The position numbers and the translations under genes were made by a program. DNA of 64,000 bases from Ilex aquifolium (lineage: Eukaryota; Streptophyta; Magnoliopsida; Aquifoliales; Aquifoliaceae), in the NCBI GenBank assembly GCA_951799425.1, contig OX637399.1, positions 17,644,001 to 17,708,000 of the forward strand. Direction: 5' to 3'. Below, piece by piece: positions 45,722 to 57,207 of this stretch. Every line of letters begins with the position of its first letter. The stretch's first letter is position 1. The notes below the pieces were generated by a model, which saw only the letters and a program-made list of their open reading frames with translations, was not told where the DNA came from and did no database searches.

Positions 45722-46026
45722 TTTGAACGCCAATTTGCATTCGAACGAGAGAAGCTTATAGTACATGTTGGTTTTTGCAAGAACACCAAACTACTGGAAG
45801 CAACGTTAGTTCGAACGCCAGATAGACGTGTGAACTTAGAATCCACTTTCGAACGCCATTTCATGTTTGAACTAGATGAGCTTACAGTACTTTTTGATCT
45901 CTGCTGAAAACCAAAGTACTGGTCGTGGATGCCAGTTAGTTCCACGTTCAAACTTTCTTTTAAAATTTCTTCTATCACCGTTCGAATGCTAGTCACGTTC
46001 GAATGTTGGCTGCCTGGGTATAAATA
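45722..46026 (+). promoter_or_regulatory. Promoter-like region of the env-like ORF in C: TTCGAA palindromes and a TATA box
   Basis: TTGAACGCC, CATTCGAACGAG, GTTCGAACGCC, TTTCGAACGCC, GTTCGAATGC and CGTTCGAATG lie at 45722-46005, followed by TGCCTGGGTATAAATACCT with TATAAATA at 46019-46026. The env-like ATG is 210 bp downstream, after an AAACCCTAG- and CT-rich leader. Palindromes plus (T)GCCT...TATAAATACCT repeat the arrangement of LTR C (35458-35782), which suggests an internal promoter copied from, or evolved like, the LTR U3. Confidence 0.55.
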
Positions 46027-46235
46027 CCTAGTTCGTCTACTCTAGTTCAAAAATGCCCAAAACCTTTCAATGTCCCAAACCCTAGCTTGCCCTTTCCAAT
46101 ACCCAAGCTCCCAAAACTCATTCCCTCTCATTTTTGATCCAAAATCAAACACCCAAACCCCTTTTCCATCTCATTTCTCACTTATAACCAAAGAATTTCA
46201 AGTTTCTTCTTCCTCTAAACCCCTAAAATCCGAAA

Positions 46236-47300
46236 ATGCCTCCAAGGATGAAAATGCCCGCTAGATGAAAGGTGGCTAATCAAGAGCCAAACTTTGTGGA
46301 GGAGGTCATCGAGGAGAGGGATGGAAGGCCACCATTGGTTCATAGATATGATCGCACTCGCTTCCCCAATACCATCAAGCCCGATAGGTATGAATTTTTT
46401 TTCCAAAATCAACCTATTGTTTGTGAAAGGACTGTTGAGTTGTTTGATTTTGTGAAATTTGGGATTTTGGTGAATATGGAAAGGAGAGGTTGAGAGATTT
46501 GTTTGAGAAATGGAGGTGAGGCGGTGAAGGAGGTTATGAGAGAATTTTACTCCAACGCCGGGGTAGTAAACAGAGCGATAAAAACATATGTGAGGGGGAC
46601 TCACATCAGTGTGGATGAGGAGGCTATCTTGGAGTTGAGGCCACTACCACGGGTACCAAGGCCTGACTACCCTCCGAGAAATGATGTGGACTTGGATGGG
46701 GTGGGGGTTGAGTTGACGGGATTGATGGCCTTTAGATGGGGAGGTAGACGATTCCTTAAGCAAGGATAGGTGACGAACAAGTATAAAATGCTCAACTTGA
46801 TTGTCGTTTCCAACTTTGCCCCCATTGGACGAAAGAACAAGATCCTTCCCGACATGGCTCGACTGTTATACGCGATAGGGAAGAACCATAGAATTGACCT
46901 TCCCTCTTTGATCTTGCTGGAGATGACCAAGAGGTGCGATGCTAAGAGAAACTCACTCCCTTTCGGAATACTAGTGATGGAGATATGTATGGACTGGGGA
47001 GTGAAGATCAGATCAGAGATGGTAGTGCTCAAGCCTATGGGGTTTTAGAATAAAGTGTAGTTCAAAATGAGACAAGGTCACAGCGGGGGACCAGCAGCGA
47101 GGCAAGACGTGCCACTAGGACAGGGTACCGATGAGGTCTAGGATGCCTTGGATGCTGAGGAGGAGAGAGAGGTAGAGCGGGCCCATGCTAAGACAGGAGA
47201 CAAACGGACTTTAAGTGAGATCATGCTTAGCATCGAGGCCAGGAAAGATGAGATTCTCCGTCGTCTGGGTTGTGGAGCTGTTGGACCTTCAGGCACTTGA
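46236..47300 (+). pseudogene. Env-like ORF of Athila C: one frame with six internal stops
   Basis: From MPPRMKMPAR at 46236 to a stop at 47298-47300 the frame never shifts over 354 codons, but stops occur at 46266 (TGA), 46491 (TGA), 46767 (TAG), 47046 (TAG), 47058 (TAG) and 47136 (TAG). Recognisable parts are a basic start, VHRYDRTRFPN, MREFYSNAGVVNRAIKTYVR, VTNKYKMLNLIVVSNFAP, NHRIDLPSLILLEM and SLPFGILVMEICMDWGVK, with a helical, charged C-terminus ending LSEIMLSIEARKDEILRRLG. The order of motifs equals that of 2464-3247 and 62978-63707 and fits the putative plant transposon protein domain typical of Athila env-like ORFs. No obvious signal peptide or transmembrane segment. Confidence 0.85.
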
Positions 47301-48941
47301 GTGGTGAGAGATTGTGATGGATTTATGTTCCTTTGTTTTGATAGGTGTTTGTTTTTCTTGGATGATTTAAGTATTGTTTTTTTTGAACTATGATACATTT
47401 TGAAATGAATGATGTTAGCTTTATTACATTTATCTTCTTATTGCATGTGTTAGATTTTAGCATTACATTATTATTTGTTATTAATCGATGGGACTGATGT
47501 AACTATTAAGATTACTTGCTAAGGTGACTAAGTACACAATTGGTTTGACACCTAATCTAACAATCCATATTGAAAACCTCATTTCCTTAAAAAAAAAATG
47601 GTATTTTCTCTATGCTTAAATCAAGTAGGGTTTTTCACTTTCTATCCTTGAGTTATCTCATTATGATCGTTTTTGATTGATACAAATAAAGCAGTATATT
47701 GATGTATCCCACAAAGAATTTGTTCACACGACAAATATATATGCACATGCCTGAGAAAGGATTTTAGGCCATTTTTGAATTTTCTTTGAGCTTTATCCAT
47801 TTCTGTTGATACATAATCTCTTGTCAGCCATGATTGAGCCTCAAAATGATAATTCTTTTCGGTACAACCATGTCTTTGACCAAGCCCGAAAAAAAATTCT
47901 GAATTCCTACCTGGGTTATCTAATTTTCCTACACATTTTCTAAAAGCAGACTTTCTGGATATGAAAAAAGAGAAGAAAAGGGAAAAAGGACAAACAAAAG
48001 GGTAGAAGGAGATGAGCAAAGAAAGAAAGAAAGAAAATACAAAAGAAGTGAATCTAGCCAAAGAATTGAGATTTGAAAGAAAAAGGGAATGAAATGAAAA
48101 GAGAAAAAAGGAGAGAGAAGCACTAAAGAGTTTTCCAAAGACAAGATGAAGAAAAGAAGGAGAGAATGTGTAGAATTATAACGAAATTGGATAACCCATT
48201 TTGAACTCTTCTCATCCGTCATTTCTTTAACCAGTCATCCCTGGCCACATTATAACCTGAAAAAAGCCCTAATTGATCTCGGGTCTGATGCATGTGTAGA
48301 AAGTAAAAATTTGGGATATGTTAATAGTGTTACTTTATTTGTATCAATATTCCTCCATGAGATTATGCCAAACATGATTAGTCTATTTTTCGTGGATTTC
48401 ACTCCCGTAATTTTTGTACATGTGAATCTGCAATTGACATTCTTCTGATCACATGTCTCTTTGAGAGAAAGTCACTATAATCGGAGGGAATTTTTGCTGA
48501 GGTCATTCTAAGAAAGGTTTGTGAAATCAAAGCTACCCATGGAAGGTTGTAAAGAAGAATGTTTGTTATATAATAATTCTTGTCATTAGATTGATTATTC
48601 TTACCACATAGGGAATTTCAAATGCCAATGTAAAAAGTGTTTATTTTGGCATAGAGTACGTAGCTATGAGAGAGAAGTGTTTGGGAAACAATTTGAAATT
48701 GAGGGATGGGTGTCTTAATGATCATGGTGCTAACTCATTCTGAGAAAAAATCTTACATACACACATCTGTCAACTGGAGTTTGTGGGTAGCTTCATTGAA
48801 AATCCTCACGAGACAACACTCGTCCGCTAGGGGAAACCTAGGGGTTTAATGGCTTGTTGCATATGCTAAATTCAACCGGATAACCTACGAAAATGGCATT
48901 ATAAATATATTTTCATTTGAACATTTTGTATTACTAGGGAC
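47301..48941 (+). other. 3' non-coding spacer of Athila C
   Basis: No gene. It contains a purine-rich block at 47960-48170 and words shared in reverse orientation with the E spacer, such as the CCTAGGGGTTTAATGGCTTGTTGCATATGC region at 48837-48867 (E 61428-61457) and ACTAGGGAC at the right edge. It is the homologue of the region between env and PPT. Confidence 0.7.
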
Positions 48942-49207
48942 TGATGAGCGCGTAATATTGCATATTTAACGGCCTCATTACATGAATTTTAACTCAACTT
49001 TGCATTTAATTTCTTAGATCTACTCGAATTTGTGAATAATGTGGAAATTTTGATGTTACCGGTAATCATAGAGTAATTGATGGATTTCGGAACCCTGCAA
49101 CTAAGTGTGGATGAGTGGTGAAAAGATGGACACATTACATGAGGATTAGGAGGCTTTAAAGTGAAAGAAATCAAAGAGGTAGAGGTACTTGGTATCATAG
49201 CTACCGG
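48942..49207 (+). repeat. LTR F, first part (Athila A-type LTR)
   Basis: It starts TGATGAGCGCGTAATATTGC and matches the reverse of LTR A from 2463 leftwards (GTTAAATATGC, GAGGCCGTTA, ACTTAGTTGCA). A candidate TSD GGGAC precedes it at 48937-48941. It is interrupted at 49208 by a solo LTR and continues at 51876. Confidence 0.85.
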
Positions 49208-51880
49208 TGTGACGCCCCAAAACCCGGGGGTCCTTTATTAACCGTTGACCATCCGTCAACCCGCGGAAATACTCGTGATAGTCGTATAACCCGACACCAC
49301 GTCATTCACATACTTTTAACCGGATTTACCATCCACAAGGTCAATTATACCTCAATTTATGTCCATTTATGTCATAGGAACCAAAGAAAACAAAGCCCAA
49401 AAGCATGGCTAAGCATTTTGAAAATTTCAATTTTTTGGAAAACCTTCCGGAAGGTCGACATACACCTACCGGAAGGTCGCTGAAAGAACAGTTAAATGAA
49501 AAGAATCAAATGCAAGAACTTCCGGAAGGTCGACATCAGTAGCAAAAACCTTCCGGAAGGTTCATTCCAGTAGCCAAAACCTTCCGGAAGGTTCATTCCA
49601 GAAAACAAAACCTTCCGAAAGATTTTGGCAGTCAAAAAGAAACCCAAGGCAAAACCTTCCGGAAGGTCCATTCCAGTAGACAAGTCCTTCCGGTAGGTTT
49701 TACTCCAGTAGCTAAAATCTTCCGGAAGGTTCATTCCAGTGGGCAAAACCTTCCGGAAGGTATTAGCTGTGAACAAGGCATCTAGGGTTTTTAGCAAAAC
49801 CTTCCGGAAGGCCGACATACACCTTCCGGTAGGTTTTCAGACTGTGAGCAAAAAAATGGATTTCTTTCCCCTCCAAACCATCCTTAAAGCTACCCCATAC
49901 ACTCCAAACTCATCCAACACATGTTTAATGAGATTTTCCATATAATACACAACTCATACAAGCTCTATCACAATTCATTCCATAATATATATACATCAAA
50001 ATGGAATTTTGTTAAAGGTTTTACAAAACTCAAACTAAGGCCACAAGCCGGCCCCCTTCATGCTTGATGCTCTCCAAGTGAGCCATCCGCCGGTGCAAAA
50101 CCCACACCTGAAATGTTTTTCCCATAAAGGGTGAGCCACGCTCAATAGGGTATCTCCTAAAGAGGCTACTCCCCAACCTAAATGCATATGAAATGTTCAC
50201 ATGCTATCAATCAACAATCCACAACAAGAATATATTCCATGTTGAAACATGTAATGCCATGCTATGAAATGAGGTGAGACTCACTCATGCACATCAACCG
50301 AGCCCTTCCCGGCTCCTCTACACACGCAAGTGCCAATGTGTACGAATCCGTCATTTATGTTTCACATCAAATGACATTTCATTCTAGGGTCTTTCTTGGG
50401 GTGGATATTTATGGACTTACACCAACGGCACCCAACCGACACGGAATTCATGGACTTCCACCAACGGTTCTGCGTACACCGACACACTTTATGGACTCTT
50501 ATACCAACGGAGTGCGTATCCAATCACCGGGTCTCTCACCCGAGGGATAGTCTAGCCCTTCTTGCTACCCCAACCCTAACAACCATGCAAACCGTGCGAC
50601 TTGACTAGGTCATCGACCCGTCTTACCCGAGCCCACTCGTCATCCACCAAGCGTGGTGAAGACAACCACCATGCACACACACCCACTAAGTGCAATGCTC
50701 CCGTGGATATGAAATGTGATGTCTCATTTCAACAATTTTATCATGTTCAATATGCTATGAGTAACACTTGAACATTCTAATCATATTTCACATATTTCAT
50801 GGCAAATTATATCATAAGCATATAATTCCCATCATTCCCTACAATGTCAATATATTACAAACATGTATATATATATCAACATTTTATCTTGGACAACACC
50901 CAAACATGTCATCACATAATCAAGTAATAACACACTTCAAGTCTCATGGCATAATATAAGCACATAGCATGCCCACAATTCACATAATCCAAGAATCACA
51001 TTGGAACAATTTCATATACCCAATTCTAGAAATCTCTTGTAGAAACTTCTAATTACCGATCCAATTAGAATTGATCTTTACCCAATTCCATACCCATTTT
51101 ACCCAAATCAAACAAAAGGGGCAAGAGATACACAACCTATCATCCTACCCATTTCATTAAAACATTCTAGGTTTGGAATAAACCTTAGTAGGAGGAAACC
51201 CTACCTCTTGAAGCGTGAGGAACGACTGAGGGAAGTTCCAAGACCCGATTCAAGCAAAAACCCTCACTTCTCGAAAATCCCGTACCTTGATCTTCGGTAA
51301 AACTTGCGCTTTTTGGTATAGCCGCGTAGCCCTCGATAAGTAGAGCGACTTTAATTCTTGGCTTGCGTGGATTCGAGGTCCGTAGCACCGTAGATCGTAG
51401 AGAGAAGGTGAGTTTTCTCTCTTTTTTCCCTCTTTCTCTCTATCGGCTGAACAATGGGGAAAATCTAATTTTTCCCCCTATTTATATTTTAGAATACTTG
51501 GCCCACAATTGGCCACACGTCCTACTTAATTTCGGGTCCGTTTTAATCCCGAAACGACTAAATTTCGCTCCGGTTCAAGTTCGAATTATTTTTATTTTAA
51601 CTTGTCTCTAATATTTCCCCAAACTTGGAAATTTTATAAAAATTTCGTGTACAGGGTCACCCGGGGCCCGTTCGTCTCGTAAAACGCGAAAAATCCGACT
51701 ATCTCGGAATTCAACGAAATTTGACGTGGTAACTAAATTTCGCGAGACGAATCCAACGGTGAGGTCCATTTCGTCATCTGAGTTCTAGAAAAATTCAGGT
51801 TTACAACCTGTACCGTAGTGGCAATTTACCGTTTTGCCCTTTTTCACAAAGGTTTAAATTTTCTCGGGTTTTACAACCGG
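49203..51880 (-). mobile_element. Solo LTR of the E1 family (49208-51875) with TSD ACCGG
   Basis: Edges TGTGACGCCCC and GGGTTTTACA match E1. The 5-bp duplication ACCGG is at 49203-49207 and 51876-51880. LTR length is 2668 bp. It reads on the minus strand, with TATAAATA near 51477-51486. It diverges from the E1 LTRs in the array region, where the palindrome is CTTCCGGAAG instead of GTACCGGTAC. No internal region remains. Confidence 0.93.
49441..49835. repeat. CTTCCGGAAG palindrome array in the solo LTR
   Basis: About a dozen copies of CTTCCGGAAG, usually as AAACCTTCCGGAAGGT, across 395 bp, with variants CTTCCGGTAG, CTTCCGAAAG and CTACCGGAAG. Gaps of 15-45 bp contain TCATTCCAGTAG spacers. This is the longest array of the window, at the same place in the LTR as the GTACCGGTAC arrays of E1. 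Confidence 0.9.
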
Positions 51881-53114
51881 TATCTAAGCCTACTTGAATT
51901 TTGGTACCTGCACCATCACTATTTGGTAGCAGTACCTCGGCTTTCTCCAATTTTGACCATGATCCACTCCGAATATGAAAAATTTCAAAACATGAAAGTT
52001 GTAGATCTGAATGTCTGCTGTCTTGTGTCAAAATTTCAGCTCAATCGCATGGTGGAAATCAAAAGTTATGACAAATTTATGAAAGCTGGTCCTGAGCTAG
52101 CACCCCCCTTACGACCTACCGGTAGAAGCAAAACAAAACCTACCGGTAGGTTTTACCCAGAAACGCCAAAAAGCTGCAATCTTTTCTCCAACTTCTCCTT
52201 GGGCCCACCTCTACTTCTCTCACACATCCCCTAACATGTTCTACATCCAAGCATGCGTACCTACACCTAGAATCTGACTTTGGAAGATTTAGGATGGAAA
52301 AGGAAGAGAGAGAATGAGGGAGGCATGGTGGGTTGCAGGCTAAGCTTGTCCTAGCCTATCCAAGTGTCAAATCATTTCCCATTGATGGGAAGCCTGCTCT
52401 CACAGGCCATAGGGGGTCTGATGGACGAAAATGAGAAATTCCTACACCATTATTTAGATAGAGAAGGTCCCAAGGAAGAAGACATAGTTTTAGAGAGAGA
52501 AGCATGATTTTTGTATCTTTCTTACCCATTTCACTTGTAGTAAGTTTTAATACTCTTGTAATCTTCATTTCTTGCACTTTAATCTTAGTTATTTCAAGTA
52601 TATTTCAAGTTTAGTTATGTATTCTTGAATCTACCATGTTTATATTTGAGTTTTTCATTTCAACTTTTTGAGTTGGGTATGAAACAAACTTATCTTTGTA
52701 GTTTAACTTTTTTTTGCATTAATACAAGTTTTAATCTTCATTTCTTTACCATGTATCTTTACATTATGCATGTGTTTGCTTTCATTATGAGTAGCTAAGT
52801 TTTTAGTTGGCCAATCCAAGGGAGATTTCCTCTTGTGTATGCTAAATCAACTCTCCTCCATTCTTCCTCGTAGTGTAAGGTGCTTGGTTTGACTAGGTTG
52901 AGTGTGGACGTGGTCGTGAGCTCTTGATACACTGTCGACTTGTCACGGGATATGCTTGAGCCTACACATCGACATTAGTCCCTCACTTCCTACGAATCAA
53001 TCAAGCACTAAGACACCATTGGAAGAATGTTTTAAGTTGATTTGGCATTCTCATTGGAATGACCCTTTCGGATTAGCCATCCTTGTTTTCATTACATTTT
53101 CAGCAAAAAACTCC
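51876..53114 (+). repeat. LTR F, second part, cut by element D
   Basis: Continues the A-type LTR: a small CTACCGGTAG pair at 52115-52150, then TACAAGTTTTAATCTTCAT and CTCCCACAAGAGG-like blocks, ending near CGGATTAGCC at about 53080. It then joins LTR D at 53115. The last part of the LTR is missing here and should lie beyond element D. Confidence 0.8.
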
Positions 53115-54957
53115 CGATTAACCCTAATTAGTGTGTAATCGAAAACGAATAAGTAATTAACTTTGTATGGTAAAACAATTAAACATTATGAATTAGGGAT
53201 TGTGCTTAAATTAAAATTTTAAATACTTTATGTTTGAATTTCAGGGTCTAATACAGGAATACAGGAAGTTATGAAGTAAAATTACAAAGCTGGAAACAAC
53301 GAAGGACCAAAGTGTAAAAGCGACACATGGAAGCTCCGGCCTGCGACACATGCCCCTGTTGGAAAACAATCCAAACTCCAAGACCATGACAAGTGCCCTT
53401 GTTGCAGGGGCTTCACCATCCGGATGGTAGGGGATGGTAGGGGACGACTACACAAGGTGTAAGGCCTTGAAATTTCCACCTCGTGCTATCTTTCCACCTC
53501 ATGCTTCTCCTATTGCCTATAAATAACATGCCATCCTTTGTTTTCAAGAAGGCCGGCCACACCAAAGCAAAGAGAGAAAGAAAAAGAGAAAGAAAGAAAA
53601 AAAAAGAAAGAAAGAGAAAGTCTTAGCCGGTCGGTTCTTCACCGATATTCTGTATTTCTACATTTCTGTTTAGTCTTTCTATTCGGATAGTTGAACTACC
53701 ACCACTTTGTTATTTTAAGTAATAATAAGAGTGGTTAGGTTTCAAGTGTTCCATGTGAAAGAAGTTTTAGAGTTTGTACTTTCATTTCAGTTATAATGAC
53801 GAATACCCGCACTCCGTGCTTGTTAGTAGCAATGGGGTGTGAGTAGTCGTTTATACCCTTCAGTGAAGGGTGAACATACGTATATTATCAGTTAGATTAT
53901 GGAAATGCTGATGTTTTATATTTATCTATATATGTACTATAAGCTTCATGCATGATACAACGATGTACGTAGTTTGGGTGTTGTGCCTGGAACTATGTCA
54001 TCGATGCATTATAGACCTGCTAGTTAAACAACCACGATGTTCCTACCGGTATGGCTAGTCCTCCACCGGAACGCTGAGGATGTTCTACTGATGCATGGTA
54101 CAAAACCTAAATGATCCTCATGAATGGCTTGTCCTTCTGGGTTATTAGGGTTGTTTAATTACTATATATAACTATATTGTCAGTCTAACAACCACGGTGT
54201 TCCTACTGGTATGGCTAGTCCTCCATTGGAACGCTGAGGCTGTTTAACTGGTATATATATATCACAGATGACCTATTGGGTAATTCAAGTATTCCTCATG
54301 AATGACTTGGCCTTCTGGTTCACTCGAATTAGTCAATTGCACATCTATAACCAGCTAACCTAAGAAGTTGTTGTGTTATGACTAATACCACCAGCTAACC
54401 TAAGAAGTTGCTGAATTATGGTTTATTTATATACGCACTTACTATTAACAGATCAATTGAATAATTCAAGTATTCCTCATGAATGGCTTGTCCTTCTGGT
54501 GTGCTTGGATTAATCAATTGTCGTGAATATAACCAGCTAACCTAAGAAGTTGTTGTGTGATAGTTTATATACATCAGACCTACCGGTTGACTTGCCAGTA
54601 ACATGGAAGTTAATTGTTGTAAGGTAGCATTTCCAGTATTTAACAAATATAAAGCATATGGGATCCTCTAAACTGAAGGGTATCTTTTATATTATTGTCA
54701 TTAACAATCTTATCTCCGCATTTAATTTAAAGTAGACTAGTTATCAATCTAAGCTCACATCACAAGCTATCAACTGTTACACTTCTTTAAACAACAACTT
54801 TAATGTTCTTTTTTATTTTGTTTTTATTTTAAATTTTAAGTTACTAAAACTCTTCGTGGGATCGATACTTGGACTTAAAACCGAGAAAACTACAATTTGA
54901 CCACTTATACTTGGGTGTATAATTAATATAATTCAGATCACAAAAAGTGGTGAATCA
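53115..54957 (+). repeat. 5' LTR of element D (1843 bp)
   Basis: It starts CGATTAACCC (first base mutated from T) and ends GTGAATCA. LTR E has TGATTAACCC and GTGAATCA at the same points, giving TGATT/AATCA ends. TATAAATA lies at 53518-53525, followed by a GA-rich tract at 53568-53620. Internal repeats lie at 54026-54560. It has no dense N4CGN4 array, only one TACCGGTA. Confidence 0.85.
54026..54560. repeat. Imperfect repeats inside LTR D
   Basis: AACAACCACGATGTTCCTAC with GGTATGGCTAGTCCTCCA recurs (about 54028 and 54186). CAAGTATTCCTCATGAATG with CTTGTCCTTCTGG and CAGCTAACCTAAGAAGTTG recur two to four times. LTR E has the same words in reverse at 57600-57925. The AGGCTAGCTGG and TCATGAGG words give local self-complementarity. 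Confidence 0.75.
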
Positions 54958-54963
54958 AGTTTT

Positions 54964-54981
54964 TGGCGCCGTTGCTGGGGA
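54964..54981 (+). other. Primer binding site, tRNA-Asp type (D)
   Basis: TGGCGCCGTTGCTGGGGA, one mismatch (C to T) from the tRNA-Asp complement, six bases after the LTR end. Confidence 0.9.
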
Positions 54982-54998
54982 GTTACGGTAATTTGAAG

Positions 54999-55031
<33 letters not shown>

Positions 55032-55096
55032 GAAAAAATAATATTTGTTTATTTGTTTTGTCTGTTTATCGTTTGTTTGTTTATTTTTATTAGTCT

Positions 55097-57207
55097 ATGT
55101 TTGTTCATTCATCAGTAGGTTCGGTAAATCCGTCAACTCCTTCATCTTCATCCTCACAATCTACACAAGAATCATTTGACTTAAGTATGGCTCAAAACGT
55201 ACCTAGAGAGGAAGAAGCTAGAGAGCAAGAAGTAGTCCAAAATGTCCGACCGTTAAAAGAATATTTACATCCTATGAGAACTAATGTCCTGTCATGTTTT
55301 GATTTTCCAACAGACGCTCCAAATATTAATATTAAACCAGGAACAATACAGTTACTACCACAGTTCCATGGTTTAGAAACTAAAAATCCATATGTTCATA
55401 TAAAAGAATTTGAAGAAGTCTGTGGAACTTTGCAAGATAATTCTGAAATGGTGAGATTAAAGCTTTTTTCTTTCTCGTTGAAAGATAAAGCTAAACTATG
55501 GCTTAACTCTTTAAGAGCAAATTCTATCACAAATTGGCAAGCTTTACAGAACTGAGTTCTTTAAAAAGTTTTTTCCTGTGCATCGTACCAATGCATTAAG
55601 ACGTCAAATAATGAATTTTGCTGTAAAAGATAAAGAAACTTTTTATCAGTGCTGGGAAAGATTTAAGGATCTTCTCCAAGCTTGTCCACATCATGCATTT
55701 GAAAACTGGACTTTAGTCGGATTTTTCTATGATGCTCTTCCATCCGCAATGCGACAATTTGTTGAAATGATGGCTCAAGGAGAATTTATGAATAAAAATC
55801 ATGAAGAAGCATTTCAATTTTTTGATACTATTTCAAAGAGTTCTCAGATGTGGGACTCGACTTCTTCAAATATTGTGGAAAATAAGCCATGTACATCTGA
55901 AAGAGGAAAATATATTCTGAAAGACGATGATGATTTAAGAGCTAAAATAACTAATCTATCTCGAAAACTAGAAGCCCTGGAAATGAAAAAAGTTAAGCAA
56001 GTAGCTGTTGTTTCTTCTACTGATCAAGTATGTGAAATTTGTGCGTTGTCAGGACATCTTGCTGGGGAATGTCCAACTATACCTGCTTTTAAAGAAGTCT
56101 TAATTGAACAATCTAATGATGTTCCAACTTATACTAAACCATATTCAAATCCATATTCTGAGACTTACAATCCAGGATGGAGAAATCATCCAAATTTTAG
56201 TTGGAGAAATACACAACCTACAAATCAAACACAAGGTCCACCACAACTACAAAATCAACAACAATATCAACCATATCAACCTCCTCAGAAAAGAACTCTG
56301 GAAGATAATATGAATCAATTCATTCAAAGTCAAATGAATTTTAATACTCAAACAACTCAAGCTTTGAACGATTTTAAAGCTCAAACTTTTCAGAGTATTG
56401 AAGATATTAAGAGTCATCTAGCTAAGTTGACCCAATCTTTAAGTACGTCAGAGAAAGGGAAGTTTCCATCTCAACCTAAATCTCCACAAAGTCAGAGTCA
56501 AGCTAATTCTGTATCATTTGAAGCCTCGCCAAGTCAAGTACAAGCAATAACAACACTAAGAAGTGGTAAGGTAATTGATAAAACTATTAAACCTAAGATT
56601 CCAAAGAAAATACGCAAGTCAATTCCTGTAAATGAACCACTTGAACTTGAACCTTTAGTCAAAAAGCAAGAAGAAGTACAAAGTGGAAAAGATCCTCCAT
56701 GTCCTATTCCTTTACCTTTTCCTCAAAGGGTCAAGAAACTTTCATCTGAAAAAGATCAATATGATATTCTCGAGTTATTTAAACGGGTAAAAATTAATAT
56801 TCCTTTGTTGGATGCAATAAAACGAGTTCCTGTTTATGCTAAATTTTTAAAAGATATTTGCACAATAAAAAGAAGAACTAATGTACCAAAGAAAGCATTT
56901 TTAACTGAACAAGTTAATACTATAATACAGCAGGATACGCTTCTTAAGTACACAGATCCGGGTAGTCCCATAGTCACATGCCTCATTGGAAATTTTTGAA
57001 TTAAACAAGCCCTCCTAGATCTTGGATCCAGTTGTAATTTAATGCCATATTTAGTATATACACAATTAGGATTAAGTGAGCTAAAACCTTCCAATATTAC
57101 ATTACAACTAGCAGACCAATCAATAAAAATTCCACGAGGAATTGTGGAATATGTTATTGTCCAAGTTGATCAATTCTATTTTATAGCAGACTTTATCGTT
57201 ATAGACA
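55097..57207 (+). pseudogene. gag and protease start of element D
   Basis: The best preserved Athila Gag here. Start MFVHSSVGSVNPSTP at 55097, then LPQFHGLETKNPYVHIKEF and LKDKAKLWLNSLRA. A single extra A near 55550 shifts the frame; reading resumes as TEFFKKFFPVHRTNALRRQ. Then ETFYQCWERFKDLLQACPHH, knuckle CEICALSGHLAGEC near 56034-56075, the Pro/Gln-rich NQFIQSQMNFNTQTTQALND, TLRSGKVIDKTIKP, a CPIPLPFPQRVKKL linker and KINIPLLDAIKRVPVYAKFL. One TGA at 56997-56999 precedes protease QALLDLGSSCNLMPYLVY (DLGS where DLGA is usual). Coding sequence stops at ADFIVIDT, where element E begins. Confidence 0.9.

Larger units (their letters stand above)
35273..48941 (+). mobile_element. Athila-like element C with env-like ORF
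   Basis: Plus-strand order: 5' LTR (35273-39018, with a solo LTR nested inside), degenerate PBS 39030-39047, gag-protease 39241-41530, pol 41613-44388, a 1.8-kb spacer with a Cys-rich ORF and two TATA-like sites, env-like ORF 46236-47300, and a 3' spacer to 48941. Its own PPT and 3' LTR are not seen: LTR F cuts the spacer at TTACTAGGGAC, a word that in element E lies about 27 bp before the LTR. Confidence 0.85.
53115..57207 (+). mobile_element. Athila-like element D, 5' half
   Basis: LTR 53115-54957, PBS 54964-54981, leader, and gag to protease from 55097, cut at 57207 by element E. It inserted into LTR F (candidate TSD ACTCC, 53110-53114). The LTR is related to that of E, not to A, B, C or F. 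Confidence 0.85.

Noticed and set aside
47642..48222. Minus-strand ORFs of 97-139 codons rich in Phe, Ser and Leu
   Set aside because: They come from a purine-rich spacer of element C read on the opposite strand; hydrophobic look only reflects base composition.
49441..49835. Regular short palindromes spaced like a CRISPR array
   Set aside because: Repeat units are 10 bp, spacing is irregular, spacers are not unique, there are no cas genes and the context is a plant LTR.
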